From: Poteriospumella lacustris
Taxonomy: Eukaryota; Sar; Chrysophyceae; Chromulinales; Dinobryaceae
Direction: 5' to 3'
Length of the DNA: 64,000 nt
Assembly: GCA_008000375.1 (NCBI GenBank)
Contig: SMOI01000026.1
Coordinates: forward strand, 124,001-188,000
A program made the position numbers and the translations under genes. The notes beneath the pieces were generated by a model that made no database searches, was not told the origin of the DNA, and saw nothing but the letters and a program-made list of their open reading frames with translations. Positions within the stretch are counted from its first letter, which is position 1. Each line of letters starts with the position of its first letter. Shown one piece after another: positions 11,045 to 20,673 of the stretch.

Positions 11045-12531
11045 ATGGTCCATCGAGATTCCGAGTATCTGTCCATTTGCGTGGCAGCGTTGGTGATCGC
11101 ACTGACCGCGTCATTGCTTGCTATCTATCTTGGTATTCGCACAGGCGTGAAGAATGGCCACTCGCTCGTCGTGCTGTTCATGAACATCATGCAGATCGTG
11201 TACTCCATCGCCGTCTACTTGGTCGATACCAGCGTCCTGCATTTCAGCTACAATCAATTCACCATATCCGAGACCATATCCATGTATGCAGGAGTGGTGT
11301 CCACACTGCTGTCGAACGTGCTGGCCTTCGCGGCGGTGTTCATCATCTACCGGCGCCAGACGGTGCCCATCGTGCAGTACTTCCACCACATCATGTTCTG
11401 GTGCTCCTTCCCGGGAATCATCATTTCCATTGCGTACTTGGCGGTCTCATACCCAGAGGAGGACATGGACGAGCATGCACAGGTAAGGCGCCGTCCGCTG
11501 GCCGTTGGTGCCCGTCCGCTTCCTCACCCCCACCCCCGTCCCCTTCGCTGTGCTGCCAACAGAATCAAATCTTGCTGGGAGCGTACTACTACTTGCGCAT
11601 CGCATCCATTTGGCTCAACTTCCTGTTCTCGGGCCTGACGCTGTACAAGATCCACAGCATGAGCACGAAGCTGAACAGCAAGCGCAGTCTGTATGAGGTC
11701 GCGCTGCGCACCCTGGCGAAGCGCATGGTCCTGTACCCCATCGTGCAGGCCCTCGGCCGCAGCGGCTTCGCCTGGTACGAGGGAGAGTACGGCAACAACG
11801 TGTTCTCGCTGCAGGACGTGTCGGGTCGGCAGTACGCGGCGATGGTCTTCTGCGTCCTCGTGACGCCGATGATGTCGGTGGGCTACCTGGGCATCTTCCT
11901 CTTCATGCAGCCCGAGGCCATGGAGCACTTCAAGGCGCTCGTCTTCTGTCGGACGTACGTGCCGCCGAAGCTGCGCGGCGATACCCGCCGCCACCACACG
12001 GGGTCGATAGCGGAGGGCCGAGCGGCGGACGACGTCGACGACGCGTCCGTCCGGCCCGAGGACGTCCTCGCGAGCGGCCACCGCAGCAAACACCTCGCAG
12101 CAAAACTGCCGCCGCACGCGCAGAGCCAGACATCGCACTCGGACATCGAGTCGAGCCAGAGCCGCAACTACCCGCACGGGCAGCAGCCGTCGCCGTACGG
12201 CCACCACGGCGACGTCGACGAGACCGGCTATAGCAGCCAGCGGTACCTCAGCAGTCTGCGCACGATCGACTCGCACGACCTGGAGGACTTCTCCGACGAC
12301 GGCCGCGCCTCGCAGCTGGTGGAGGACACCTTCGACGACGACGAGCTCTACGACATCGTGTCGCAGGCGCCGCCCCTCTGCCACCTGCCCGCCGTGATGC
12401 TGCAGAACCCCACCGCGGCCGTCGGCGGGCCGAAGTCCAGCGAGGCCATCGAGCTGTCGCCGGGCCAGGACACCACCAGCAGCATCCTCCACGCCGCGCA
12501 CGTCACCGAGAACCCCGCCGCGTGTCGGTAG
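11045..12531 (+). CDS. Seven-transmembrane receptor-like protein
   Basis: Exons 11045-11482 and 11563-12531 with an 80-bp intron (GTAAGG...CAACAG) encode 468 residues. I chose ATG 11045 because it directly precedes the first helix; an in-frame ATG at 10997 would add 16 residues. Seven hydrophobic segments can be counted: SICVAALVIALTASLLAIYL, a second near LVVLFMNIMQIVYSIAVYLV, TLLSNVLAFAAVFIIYRR, HHIMFWCSFPGIIISIAYL, YYLRIASIWLNFLFSGLTLY, LYPIVQALGRSGFAWY and YAAMVFCVLVTPMMSVGYLG. A hydrophilic His/Ser/Asp-rich tail of about 180 residues follows, as in many protist and slime-mould cAMP-type or fungal Git3-type receptors. Family membership is inferred from topology and a few residues; ligand unknown. 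Confidence 0.6.
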
Positions 12532-13045
12532 ACCCCGCGTGGGCCGCCGTTGTGTGTCGTGTCACCTTTTGTTTCTCTTGACGCGCGAGGCGATTGGCGC
12601 CTCCGCGTCGGTTGTTCGTTCGCTATAGACAAGATAAGATGGGGCGGCTTCGCTCTTGGCCGCTATTTGTCGTTGGGCGGCGGTCGGTCCTGCGAGGGGC
12701 CGGCGTCGCCCGCGTCGTACCGCTGAGAACGGTCGCTGGGACCTGCGTCGCCGCCCCCCCCCCCCGCGGCGTCAACTAGCGAGCGCTCGGCGTAGAGGCC
12801 AGCCGCCGCTTGTTTGTCGCCTGTTTTCGTTTGGTTTGGTGCAGTCGGCCGGCGTTGAATCGCTGGCTGGCTCGGTTTTGGTCGCATTACATCTCTCCGC
12901 GTGTCCGCACGCCCCGTCGTACTTTGTATACCCGTCGCTGGCGCGTAACTGCCACCCTTCGCTCTCCTGCCCCGCCGCTTTCTGCTGCTCTGTCCTTCAT
13001 AGCCTATAGGCGGCACACAGCAGAGCGGCACAACGCAGACAGAGC
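12532..13045. other. Convergent 3' intergenic region
   Basis: Lies between the 3' ends of the receptor gene (+) and the flavoenzyme gene (-). A run of 12 C occurs at 12754-12765. No gene was seen. Confidence 0.5.
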
Positions 13046-14719
13046 TCATCGCAGCTTGAAGAGCGAAATGTCGTGGCGCGTGTGGCCGTCGACGAGGAGG
13101 TCCGCGACGACCTCGCCGATGCCCGAGCAGAACTGCACCCCGCAACGCACGCGTTAGCAACCGCACAGAGGCAGACGAACGACACAACATTACCTTGTAG
13201 CCGTGGCCGGAGCACGGCGAAGCGACCACGACGCGCTGGCCGAACTGCGGGTGGAAGTCGATGAGGCTGTGACATCAGAAGTGAAACGGGCGGCGGTGAG
13301 GCACAGGCGGGCGGCAGACGGACGAAGCGGCGCGGCGGCGCGGCGGTGCAGCGATGGGCCTTACAAATGCTCGTCCGCCGTCATGGTGTACATGCACACG
13401 GCGTGGTGCGAGATGTTCGCCTCGGGGTTCTCGAGCAGCGGGAAATGCTCCTGCACGATGCGACACAGCCCGCCGAGGTCTGTGTCGCGCAGGCTGCGGT
13501 CGACCTGCAGCGGGTCGCGCACAATGTCGCGGCTGCTGTCGTAGTCGTAGCGGACGTGGAAAGCCACCTTCAGCTCGTAGTAGTCTTCCTCGGCGGGCGT
13601 TTCTTCGTAGGAGACGGCCGCGCCGGGGATGCGCGCGGTGCGGTCGCTCTTCGGCAGCGCGGGGAACCCGTAGAAGTTGCCCTCGCCCTCGCCCAGGTCC
13701 CAGATGTAGATGGGGATGTTCTGCGTCATGAGCATTCACCGCCGCATGTAAGACAAGACACGCACAGTCAGTAGAGGCGATGGCCACGGCGCTGTACCTT
13801 GTAGACCTCGCCGGCCTCTTTGCTCAGGCGGAACCAGAAGAGCACCTTGCGCACCACGTACAGCGGCTGCGACAGGCCCAACAGCTGCGGCTGTAGCTCT
13901 GGCTGCAACGGTGCCCACGCACCGATGGACAGCGACAAGCGACGGGTGCGGTAGACCTTGCCCGACTCGGTGCGCACCTCGATCAGCTCGTCGCTCTCGC
14001 CGTCCACCGCCACCGACCGAAACGAGGCCATCACTTCGCCGAAAACGTTGCGCGCTCCGAGCTTTCGTGCCAGTGATAGGTGCGCGAGGATGCAGCGCTC
14101 TGGTCGCAGGTACCCGGCGGCGTCTTCCCGCAGCGCAATCTCCGAGGCGGACAGGTTCATGCCCGGGTAGCGCTCGCGCATCGCCGCCTGGTCGAAGACC
14201 TCGTGCGGAAGGCGGTGCTCCTCGATCGACCGCATCGTGCCACTTACCACCACCGAGTCGGGCGAGCCTATCATCACGCCTCCACAGAGCTCGAGAAGGT
14301 GGACGTCGCTGCCGTCGCTGACGTGGTGGGCGTCCAGCTCGCGCCACAACTCCAAGCTGCGCTGCAGCAGTGGAACGTCTGAACAATGGATACGCGCTGA
14401 ACGAAACAGTTAAGGGCCAATCATATGATACAAGGACTTACATGCGGGGTGCTCAAAATACGCCTGTCGATAGATTCGCGACTGGCCGTGCGACGATCCT
14501 GGCCAGAAACGGCGATTAACGCGGTGAAAAGAAGGACAAACGACGATCGCAAGCAAATCACTCACCAAATCCATGAGCAGGATCGAATCGCTCGATGCCC
14601 AGAATCTTAGCATCAGGCTTTGCCTTCGCCAACGCTGCCAAAGTGGCAGATCCATGTCCGCCCAGACCCACTACAAGGTAGTCGACGACCTCTGCATGCT
14701 CGTTTACGAAGTCTGCCAT
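13046..14719 (-). CDS. Sarcosine oxidase / PIPOX-type FAD-dependent amine oxidase
   Basis: Six exons on the minus strand (14566-14719, 14442-14498, 13798-14378, 13365-13720, 13194-13266, 13046-13132) splice in frame to 435 residues. The introns are 67, 63, 77, 98 and 61 bp with GT-AG ends. The N-terminus has a Rossmann dinucleotide site (YLVVGLGGHGSAT), followed across two splice sites by GSSHGQSRIYRQAY, the signature of monomeric sarcosine oxidase and mammalian PIPOX. Near the C-terminus VCMYTMTADEHF carries the Cys that binds FAD covalently in this family, and SPCSGHGYK is the conserved FAD loop. The family oxidises N-methyl amino acids or L-pipecolate, releasing H2O2, often in peroxisomes. 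Here the C-terminus is FKLR, which is not a classic PTS1, so location is uncertain. Substrate cannot be read from sequence. Confidence 0.85.
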
Positions 14720-15158
14720 CGTCTCTACGCTACCTACGCCTTCCTCCTACTCAATTCCTTCCACAGACACTCACAGGACCTCCAGTTACGGCCTCTAAAC
14801 CATTGTAAATGGCCTTTTCCTCGGGCCGACCAATGCGACGAAAGCGACGTCGCCGGAGACCAAAAGGCGTTTCATTTTCCGGAGGGAGCGGCGTCCGTTG
14901 GCGTCGGCGTCGGACGTTGGAGGCATCGCCGGTCACGTCGCACGTCGCCTCGAATTGCTTCGTATCACGCGACTTCTATCATGGCCAAGTGCAGTAGACA
15001 CGAATCTGTTTTGCTGAGGTTGCATCGCAGCGTCAAGGCGTGTGAAATCTACTCGTTCGCTGGTCGATAACGTTCGTTGGAGCTGTGAAAGAGTCAACGG
15101 CCATTTTCGTCGAACGTGCGTCAAGAAATCTCTTCGATCCTGTGTTTTCACCTCGAAG
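14720..15158. promoter_or_regulatory. Shared upstream region of flavoenzyme and ABC1 kinase genes
   Basis: 439 bp separate the divergent start codons, so both promoters are expected here. No core element could be assigned and no further gene was seen. Confidence 0.4.
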
Positions 15159-18100
15159 ATGATGCTTCTGCGCCTGACTATCACCCTTGTGGTTATTTTT
15201 ACTGCATGGGGGTGGACCGCCGACGGTTTTCTATCGCTCAAAAGCCGCCCCGACTTTCAGCGGGCGAAAATCGGACAACGACAATGGGCAACCGCCGTAT
15301 CCTCGTCGACGTCGAAGGAAAACGGTCAATCTTCCTTCGTCAGAGGGGTGACATCCTTCATGTCCACCCTGACGAAGGGCAGAAACAACACCGAGGCCGC
15401 GGCGGCGAACCAGTGGCTGGAGCTGCTCAACAACACGACCCCCGCCTCAACCGGCTCGGGTCTCTTCCCCAGTGTAATGGGTTTGCTTGGAAAGGGCATT
15501 TCGGCTGTGTCCTCCTCGGCAGCGAACGCTGGAAATCCGTACGGCAACGGCCCAGCGGTCTACGACGTCGCGAAGACGGAGACCTTCTACCGCCAGCGGC
15601 CGTGGCTGGTGCTCGCGCGACTGATGAAGATCGCGACGCTGTCGCTTCCCTTCCAGGCCGGACTGCTCATGGACTGGCGAAGCGGCAACATGAAGAAGAA
15701 TGAGGCCATCCGCGCCCAGCAGGCGCTGCGCATTCTCGAGAACCTGGGTCCGACGTTCGTGAAGCTGGGTCAGTCGCTGTCGATCCGCACGGACCTCATC
15801 CCTGAGGCGTACGCCACGGCGCTGAAGAAGCTGCAGGACTCGGTGCCGCCCTTCGACAACGACCTGGCGAAGTCCATCATCTGCCAGGAGCTCAACATCC
15901 AGCGGCTCGACGAAAAGTTCCGCGCGTTCTCGGAGAAGCCGCTGGCGAGCGCGTCGATCGGTCAGGTGTACCGCGCGACGCTGCTCGACGGGCGGGAAGT
16001 CGCCGTCAAGGTCCAGCGGCCGAACATTCTCAACGAAATCAGCCTCGACCTGCACCTGCTGCGCCTCGTAGCGCCGCTGCAGGTGCTGGTGACGAACCTG
16101 GCGATGGGCGAGAAGACGGAGCGCCGCGACACGGACCTGGTGTACGGCATGGTGGACGAGTGGGGCCGCGGCCTCGTCGGCGAGGTCAACTACCTCCAAG
16201 AGGCGAAGAACACGCGCAACTTCATCCAGGCGATGGAGAAGCGCGGCCTGCACTCGGTGACGTCGCCGCGCGTCATCGAGGGCCTCAGCGGCACGCGCGT
16301 GCTGGTCACCGAGTGGATCACCGGCACGCGCCTCGACCGCGACGAATCGGCCGACGTGCCCCGCCTCTGTGGTGTCGCGCTGAACGCGTACCTGACTATG
16401 CTGCTGGACACAGGCGTGCTGCATTGCGAGTAAGTTAAACGACGTTGAATGCTGCGCGTCGCTGTCACTGACGCTGACGCTGACGCGGACCCGTCGCTGT
16501 GTCTGTAGCCCGCACCCCGGCAACCTCCTGCGCACGTCCGACGGCCGCCTGTGTATCCTCGACTGGGGCATGACGCTGGACCTGCCGAAGGACCTGCAGT
16601 ACGGCCTGCTGGAGTTCATCGCGCACGTGAACGCGGAGGACTTCGACGAGCTGCCGGAGGACTTCGTGAAGCTGGGCATGACGCCGCCCGACCGCCTCGA
16701 GGACGTGCGCCGCGCCGGCATCGCCAAGGGCTTCGCCGTCATCATGCGGCAGCTCGGCAAGGGCGGCGGCCCCAAGCACATCACCGACGGCCTGCGCAAG
16801 GAGTTCAAGGAGCGCTACGGCGACCTGTCGGACGAGGAGCTCACCAAGATCGCGAAGGGCCAAATGGCGCGCAGCCGCGACCGCCTCCAGCCGCCGGGCA
16901 AGACGACGGGCAGCGTCGAGGACGACGTCGCGGCGATGGTCTCGACGGCGACGGACGAGCTGGACGTGTCGGACATGGCGGGGCTGCTCGAGATGATCTC
17001 GAAGCGCAACCGCGACGTCTTCAAGCTGCCCTCCTACATGCTCTACGTCTTCCGCGCCTTCTCGACGCTCGAGGGCATCGGGCTCTCCGTCAACGCCGAG
17101 TACTCCATCCTCAACGAGTGCTACCCGTATCTCGCGAAGCGGCTGCTCACCGACGTCCACCCGCGGGCGCAGAAGGCGCTGCGCCAGATGATGCTGCCCA
17201 ACGGCCGCCTGCGCCTCAACAAGCTGCTCGAGTTCTCGCAGGGCTTCCAGCAGTACACGTCCGCCGTCACGTCGCTGCCGCCCAGCGACCTCGCGACCAA
17301 CGCCACCGCTGCGACCAACACCACCGCCGCGGCGACCACCGCGGCACCGTCGGCCGGTCGCTCCGCCAGGGCGAAGCCGCCGCCGTCGGCGTTTCGCCGC
17401 CGCGTCCCCGGTGGCGCCGGCAGCGGCCGCACGGCGCCGCACGACATCACGGACCTGCTGTTCGAGCCGCGCGCCAACAACATGCAGGACCTCGTCGTGG
17501 AGACCGCCGCCACCATCACCGACTCCCTCGTGCGCTTCTCGCTGCACCAGCTGCGCACGTCGCTGCCGGGTCAACTGGCGCAGCTCGCCGTGCGCGCGCC
17601 GAAGACGATGATCGACATCTTCGTCCCGCCGGAGCTGCGGCCGTTTCTGCTGCCGTTCACACTGCCGGCGACGCTGCCGCACGACCTGACGCAGGCTATG
17701 CTGAAGCTGACGGCGGCCAACGAGGACGACCTGTCGAACATCCAGTCGCTGCGCGTGCTGCTCAAAGAGCTCGAGCCGGGTCTCAAGAAGCGCGTGCGCG
17801 CCACCATTCGCGACATGGTGCCGCTGCGGACGGCGGGCGACGACTCGTCGGTGGTCGTGCCGCTCACCGCAAGCGACTCGAGCGTCGTGCGGCGCGCGCT
17901 CGGCGTCACGTCGAGCGTGCCCGTCTTCCTGCGCCTCACGCGCAAGTTCGGCGCGTCGATTCTGGCCACCGCGGCGCAGCGGATGGAGCAGGCGGCGAGC
18001 GGCACGGGACCGACCGCGCTCCCCGGCAGCGGCGGTGTGGGCGGCGGCGACGAGACGAAGGCGGTGCTCGAGTCGGACGACGACGTCGACTACGAGATCG

Positions 18101-18288
18101 AGCTGCTGCTGACCGAGCAGCTGGGCTCGCTCACCAGCGCGACGGCCAAGACCATCGCGCGCGTCATCGACACCGACTCCGTCGCGGTGAAGTTCGGCCC
18201 GTCGCGACGCACCGCGAAGACGGCACCGTCGCGTCGCTGCAACGGCGGCGGTGGCGGTGGTGGTGCGGCGCCCGTTAAGGCGCCGTAG
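15159..18288 (+). CDS. ABC1/ADCK/UbiB-family kinase-like protein, probably organelle-targeted
   Basis: Exons 15159-16429 and 16509-18288, intron 79 bp (GTAAGT...CTGTAG), total 1016 residues. The splice recreates LHCDPHPGNLL, a UbiB signature. Other family motifs are VKLGQSLSIRTDLIP (~residue 203; the KxGQ motif), ASIGQVYRA, VAVKVQRP (Lys of the ATP site), GEVNYLQEAKN, VLVTEWITGTRLD and LCILDWGM (DFG equivalent). ABC1 kinases regulate prenyl-quinone metabolism in mitochondria or plastids. The N-terminus, MMLLRLTITLVVIFTAWGW then TADGFLSLKSR, looks like a signal peptide with Phe just after the likely cleavage point, then a Ser/Lys/Arg-rich segment. This resembles the bipartite plastid presequences of algae with secondary plastids (inference). 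A Gly/Ala-rich C-terminal extension follows the kinase region. Its last ~100 codons and 3' flank are duplicated at 20347-21000. Confidence 0.85.
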
Positions 18289-18615
18289 CCGCCTCGTGCG
18301 TTTCTCTGTTTCCTTAGACGTGTAATCTCGCCCTCCGTTGATTCGTTCCTCTCCTCATCGCCCTACGACTCGCACAAACACAAGGGCTACGCCGCAGGGA
18401 GAGGCAGTCGAAGCATCGTTATCGACGGCGACGGTTACAGATTCGGCAGTTGAACTGCGCAGTGGACGGCAGACGGGCGGCTCCGTCGCCATGGTCGGTA
18501 TCGCTGCTTGAAGCACTCGCGCCAAGAAGCCACCTATCGACCACGCGTCGAGAGACCCGCGCAGAGTCTGCGCCAGAAGAATGAAGAAACGGCAGCGCTC
18601 GCGGCGCCGGAGAGA
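17974..18615 (+). repeat. Long direct repeat, left copy (kinase 3' end plus flank)
   Basis: 642 bp covering the last ~105 codons of the ABC1 kinase and 327 bp downstream. The right copy is 20347-21000. The first ~80 bp differ by several substitutions and two small in-frame indels (12 bp in total); the remaining ~560 bp match except for one C/T difference near 18590. Confidence 0.9.
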
Positions 18616-18630
18616 AACGAAATGCCTTTC

Positions 18631-18729
18631 ACAAGGGGGGAGCCCTCACGGAAAGTTTGTAGGGCTACTTATACTTATAGTATACTAGGCCCTTCAAACC
18701 TTTCCGTTGGGGGTGGGCTCCCTCCTTGT
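18631..18729. repeat. Large imperfect palindrome 1
   Basis: Left arm 18631-18667 and right arm 18687-18729 are complementary with small gaps: outer blocks ACAAGGGGGGAGCCC against GGGCTCCCTCCTTGT, inner blocks ACGGAAAG against CTTTCCGT and AGGGC against GCCCT. The ~20-nt AT-rich loop is centred near 18677. Confidence 0.8.
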
Positions 18730-18818
18730 TTGTCCCACCTTGCTAGTCCCAGCTGTGGTACCGAACCCGCCACAAATCATCTCAACCAATCTGTCAATTC
18801 TAAGAATAGAACACTAAA

Positions 18819-18867
18819 TGCGGCAACCGAAACCCATATAGTCATCTATATGGGCTTCGGGGTGCAT
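18819..18867. repeat. Large imperfect palindrome 2
   Basis: CCCATATAG (18833-18841) faces CTATATGGG (18846-18854) around a 4-nt loop. The stem extends outward through CCGAA/TTCGG to ATGC/GCAT with a few mismatches. Confidence 0.8.
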
Positions 18868-18869
18868 CA

Positions 18870-18976
18870 AACGGGGGGAGCGGAGGAGCGGGGTCGTGTG
18901 TACGGGGGGGGGGCTTATTATTATGTACTATAGTATATAATAAGCCCCCCGTGCACACACTCCTCCGCCCCCCGTT
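18870..18976. repeat. Large imperfect palindrome 3
   Basis: The left arm has AACGGGGGG, CGGAGGAG, GTGTGTAC, a G-run and CTTATTAT. The right arm has the complements in reverse order: ATAATAAG, CCCCCC, GTGCACACAC, CTCCTCCG, CCCCCCGTT. The stem is about 45 bp with small bulges and the apex is near 18928. It starts almost immediately after palindrome 2. Confidence 0.85.
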
Positions 18977-19126
18977 GCGGGTACGGGACTCTCACTGTTA
19001 ACTACATCGCCACAAAAGTACAAATAAAAGTAAAGAGATGTACTTGTTTAAAGTATCGTAAATGACCATGTGAGCATGTGACATGTGACAGAGAGATGTG
19101 AGCCAGGCGTCTGCTGAAAAAGACGG

Positions 19127-19134
19127 TATTTATA
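19127..19134 (+). promoter_or_regulatory. TATA-like element of the insert ORF
   Basis: TATTTATA lies 133 bp upstream of the ATG at 19267, between the hairpins and the ORF. It is a plausible core promoter showing the element may carry its own transcription signal. Position and sequence only; no experimental support. Confidence 0.35.
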
Positions 19135-19266
19135 GGAGCAAATAGTCTGCAGCGGTGTGTGCAGAGACGCATCAGTTTTCTTCAGGGACTTAGTTACACA
19201 AATTTATTCTATTTTGGTTGTTCGGCTCTGCTGTCATTCGCACTATCAGGTATTCTTAAAGTAACC

Positions 19267-20166
19267 ATGAGCAGCAACGCCGCCACCGCGACCGTTAGTC
19301 CTAACAAACCGCGGTTTATTCCCAATGCTCAACTCTCACCCTTCGCAAATGGATTGAGATACTTCGCTCTTAGAAATGGAAAGGGCAGCTTCGTTATTCC
19401 AAGTACCAAAAACTTTATGGACTATTTCCAAATCCCGAAAATTAAGTGTGATGATGGGGCAACCTGTACTATTTTACCCGTGAAAGATGTGTCAACCCTC
19501 GAATGCATCATTCGAAAATATAAAGAGAAAAGTTGCAGATTTTCCGTGGTAGAGTTAAAATCCGTTGTCGGAATTACCAAAGCTATGTCAATTCAGGGAA
19601 GATTAAACTCATTGATTTTTTCTTTCCGGCTGGGTCTTGATATCTTTCCCCATGTTAGAAAAATCGAAAGACACGTGGAAGGTGAATTTTCTTCAACTGA
19701 AGAACAGAACGATGAGGCACCAATTAAAAGCGGAAATGCTCTTCTCTATGAGCCATTGGTAGTGTGTAATTGTGTGAATTTCTTTTTATGTTCGGAAGAT
19801 ATCGATCATATTTTGAGTAAAACTGAGCTGCGAGATGTGTTTGGTTCAGATCCCTTTCTCCAGCAATATGAGCGAACAATCCATCGCCGCGACAGTGCTC
19901 TCTTAGGAAGCGACTTCTTAGGAATAACAAGATGCAGCATTAACTTCGATCGAGCAAGATTTTTCTTCGACCCACTCATCCATAGCCTTGAAGGATGTTC
20001 ATGGACTACGTTTGAAGACCTATGTGATGAAATTAAGAAAATGAGATACTTGAAATCTGGTACTGTTGACTTCGAGGTACTAGATAGTATCGAACCAAAT
20101 GATATATTTGAATTGATTTCTGGTGAAGATCCGGTAAATCCTTATGACTACGAACAAGAAGTGTAA
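19267..20166 (+). CDS. Orphan protein of the AT-rich insert
   Basis: The only long ORF of the insert: 299 codons from ATG 19267. An upstream in-frame extension has no ATG. The codon choice is AT-ended, unlike every neighbour. The protein is soluble-looking with no signal peptide or clear membrane helix. It has a short Ser/Thr/Ala N-terminus, mixed alpha/beta composition, seven Cys scattered (for example KCDDGATC and VVCNCVNFFLC) and an acidic C-terminus (SGEDPVNPYDYEQEV). I recognise no domain: no Walker, HUH, DDE, RNase H or helicase motif. The intact frame with its own TATA suggests a functional or recently functional gene of foreign origin. A structural or accessory protein of a small DNA element is one guess. 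Confidence 0.7.
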   Translation: MSSNAATATVSPNKPRFIPNAQLSPFANGLRYFALRNGKGSFVIPSTKNFMDYFQIPKIKCDDGATCTILPVKDVSTLECIIRKYKEKSCRFSVVELKSVVGITKAMSIQGRLNSLIFSFRLGLDIFPHVRKIERHVEGEFSSTEEQNDEAPIKSGNALLYEPLVVCNCVNFFLCSEDIDHILSKTELRDVFGSDPFLQQYERTIHRRDSALLGSDFLGITRCSINFDRARFFFDPLIHSLEGCSWTTFEDLCDEIKKMRYLKSGTVDFEVLDSIEPNDIFELISGEDPVNPYDYEQEV

Positions 20167-20282
20167 ATGGAACAGCTTCAAATCTGTAGTTGCCATTTAA
20201 AGTTGCTACCTATATTTATGGTAGTTGTTGATAATAACATAACATAAATATAACTTTAAAAACGTAATTAGTCACTTTTTGT

Positions 20283-20291
20283 TAATATTAC
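20283..20291 (+). promoter_or_regulatory. TAATATTAC nonanucleotide, possible replication nick site
   Basis: TAATATTAC is the nick-site nonanucleotide of many circular Rep-encoding ssDNA replicons. Here it lies in the AT-rich tail of the insert, but it has only a weak flanking stem (CTTTT before, AAAAG after, ~21-nt loop) and no Rep gene is present. Chance occurrence in AT-rich DNA is quite possible. Confidence 0.15.
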
Positions 20292-20346
20292 ATGCCGTCG
20301 AAAAGGGAACGGCCCCCCACCCCGCGGCACGCGTGAAGGCCCAGCA

Positions 20347-20673
20347 GCGCAGCGGATGGAGCAGGCGGCGAGCGGCACTGGGCCGACCGCGCTGCCCGGC
20401 AGCAGCAGCGGCGTGGGCGGCGGCGCCGGCGGCGACGAGGCGAAGGCGGTGCTCGAGTCGGACGACGACGTCGACTACGAGATCGAGCTGCTGCTGACCG
20501 AGCAGCTGGGCTCGCTCACCAGCGCGACGGCCAAGACCATCGCGCGCGTCATCGACACCGACTCCGTCGCGGTGAAGTTCGGCCCGTCGCGACGCACCGC
20601 GAAGACGGCACCGTCGCGTCGCTGCAACGGCGGCGGTGGCGGTGGTGGTGCGGCGCCCGTTAAGGCGCCGTAG
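20347..20673 (+). pseudogene. Duplicated C-terminal fragment of the ABC1 kinase gene
   Basis: The last ~109 codons of the kinase (from the codons for QRMEQAASGTGPTALPG to the stop) recur in frame, without the rest of the gene. The copy has a few extra Ser/Gly codons compared with 17974-18288, but the downstream two thirds are identical. There is no upstream exon or promoter of its own, so it should be non-functional as a kinase. It is the coding part of the right direct repeat. Confidence 0.85.

Larger units (their letters stand above)
18616..20346. mobile_element. AT-rich 1.73-kb insert between direct repeats, unclassified
   Basis: Exactly between the two 0.65-kb repeats lies DNA of very different composition from the GC-rich genes around it. 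Order: three large imperfect palindromes (18631-18976), a TATA-like element, one intact 299-codon ORF, an AT-rich tail, and a short GC-rich edge (20298-20346). No transposase, reverse transcriptase, Rep or integrase motif and no clear terminal inverted repeat was recognised. Removing the insert and one repeat restores a simple kinase-lipase junction. Possible explanations are single-crossover integration of a circular molecule carrying the 0.65-kb homology, insertion into a tandem duplication, or a haplotype mis-join in assembly. The element type is unknown. Confidence 0.55.

Noticed and set aside
18508-18933. 141-codon + ORF starting in the left direct repeat and running into the insert
   Set aside because: Crosses the repeat/insert junction and palindrome 1; frame is accidental.
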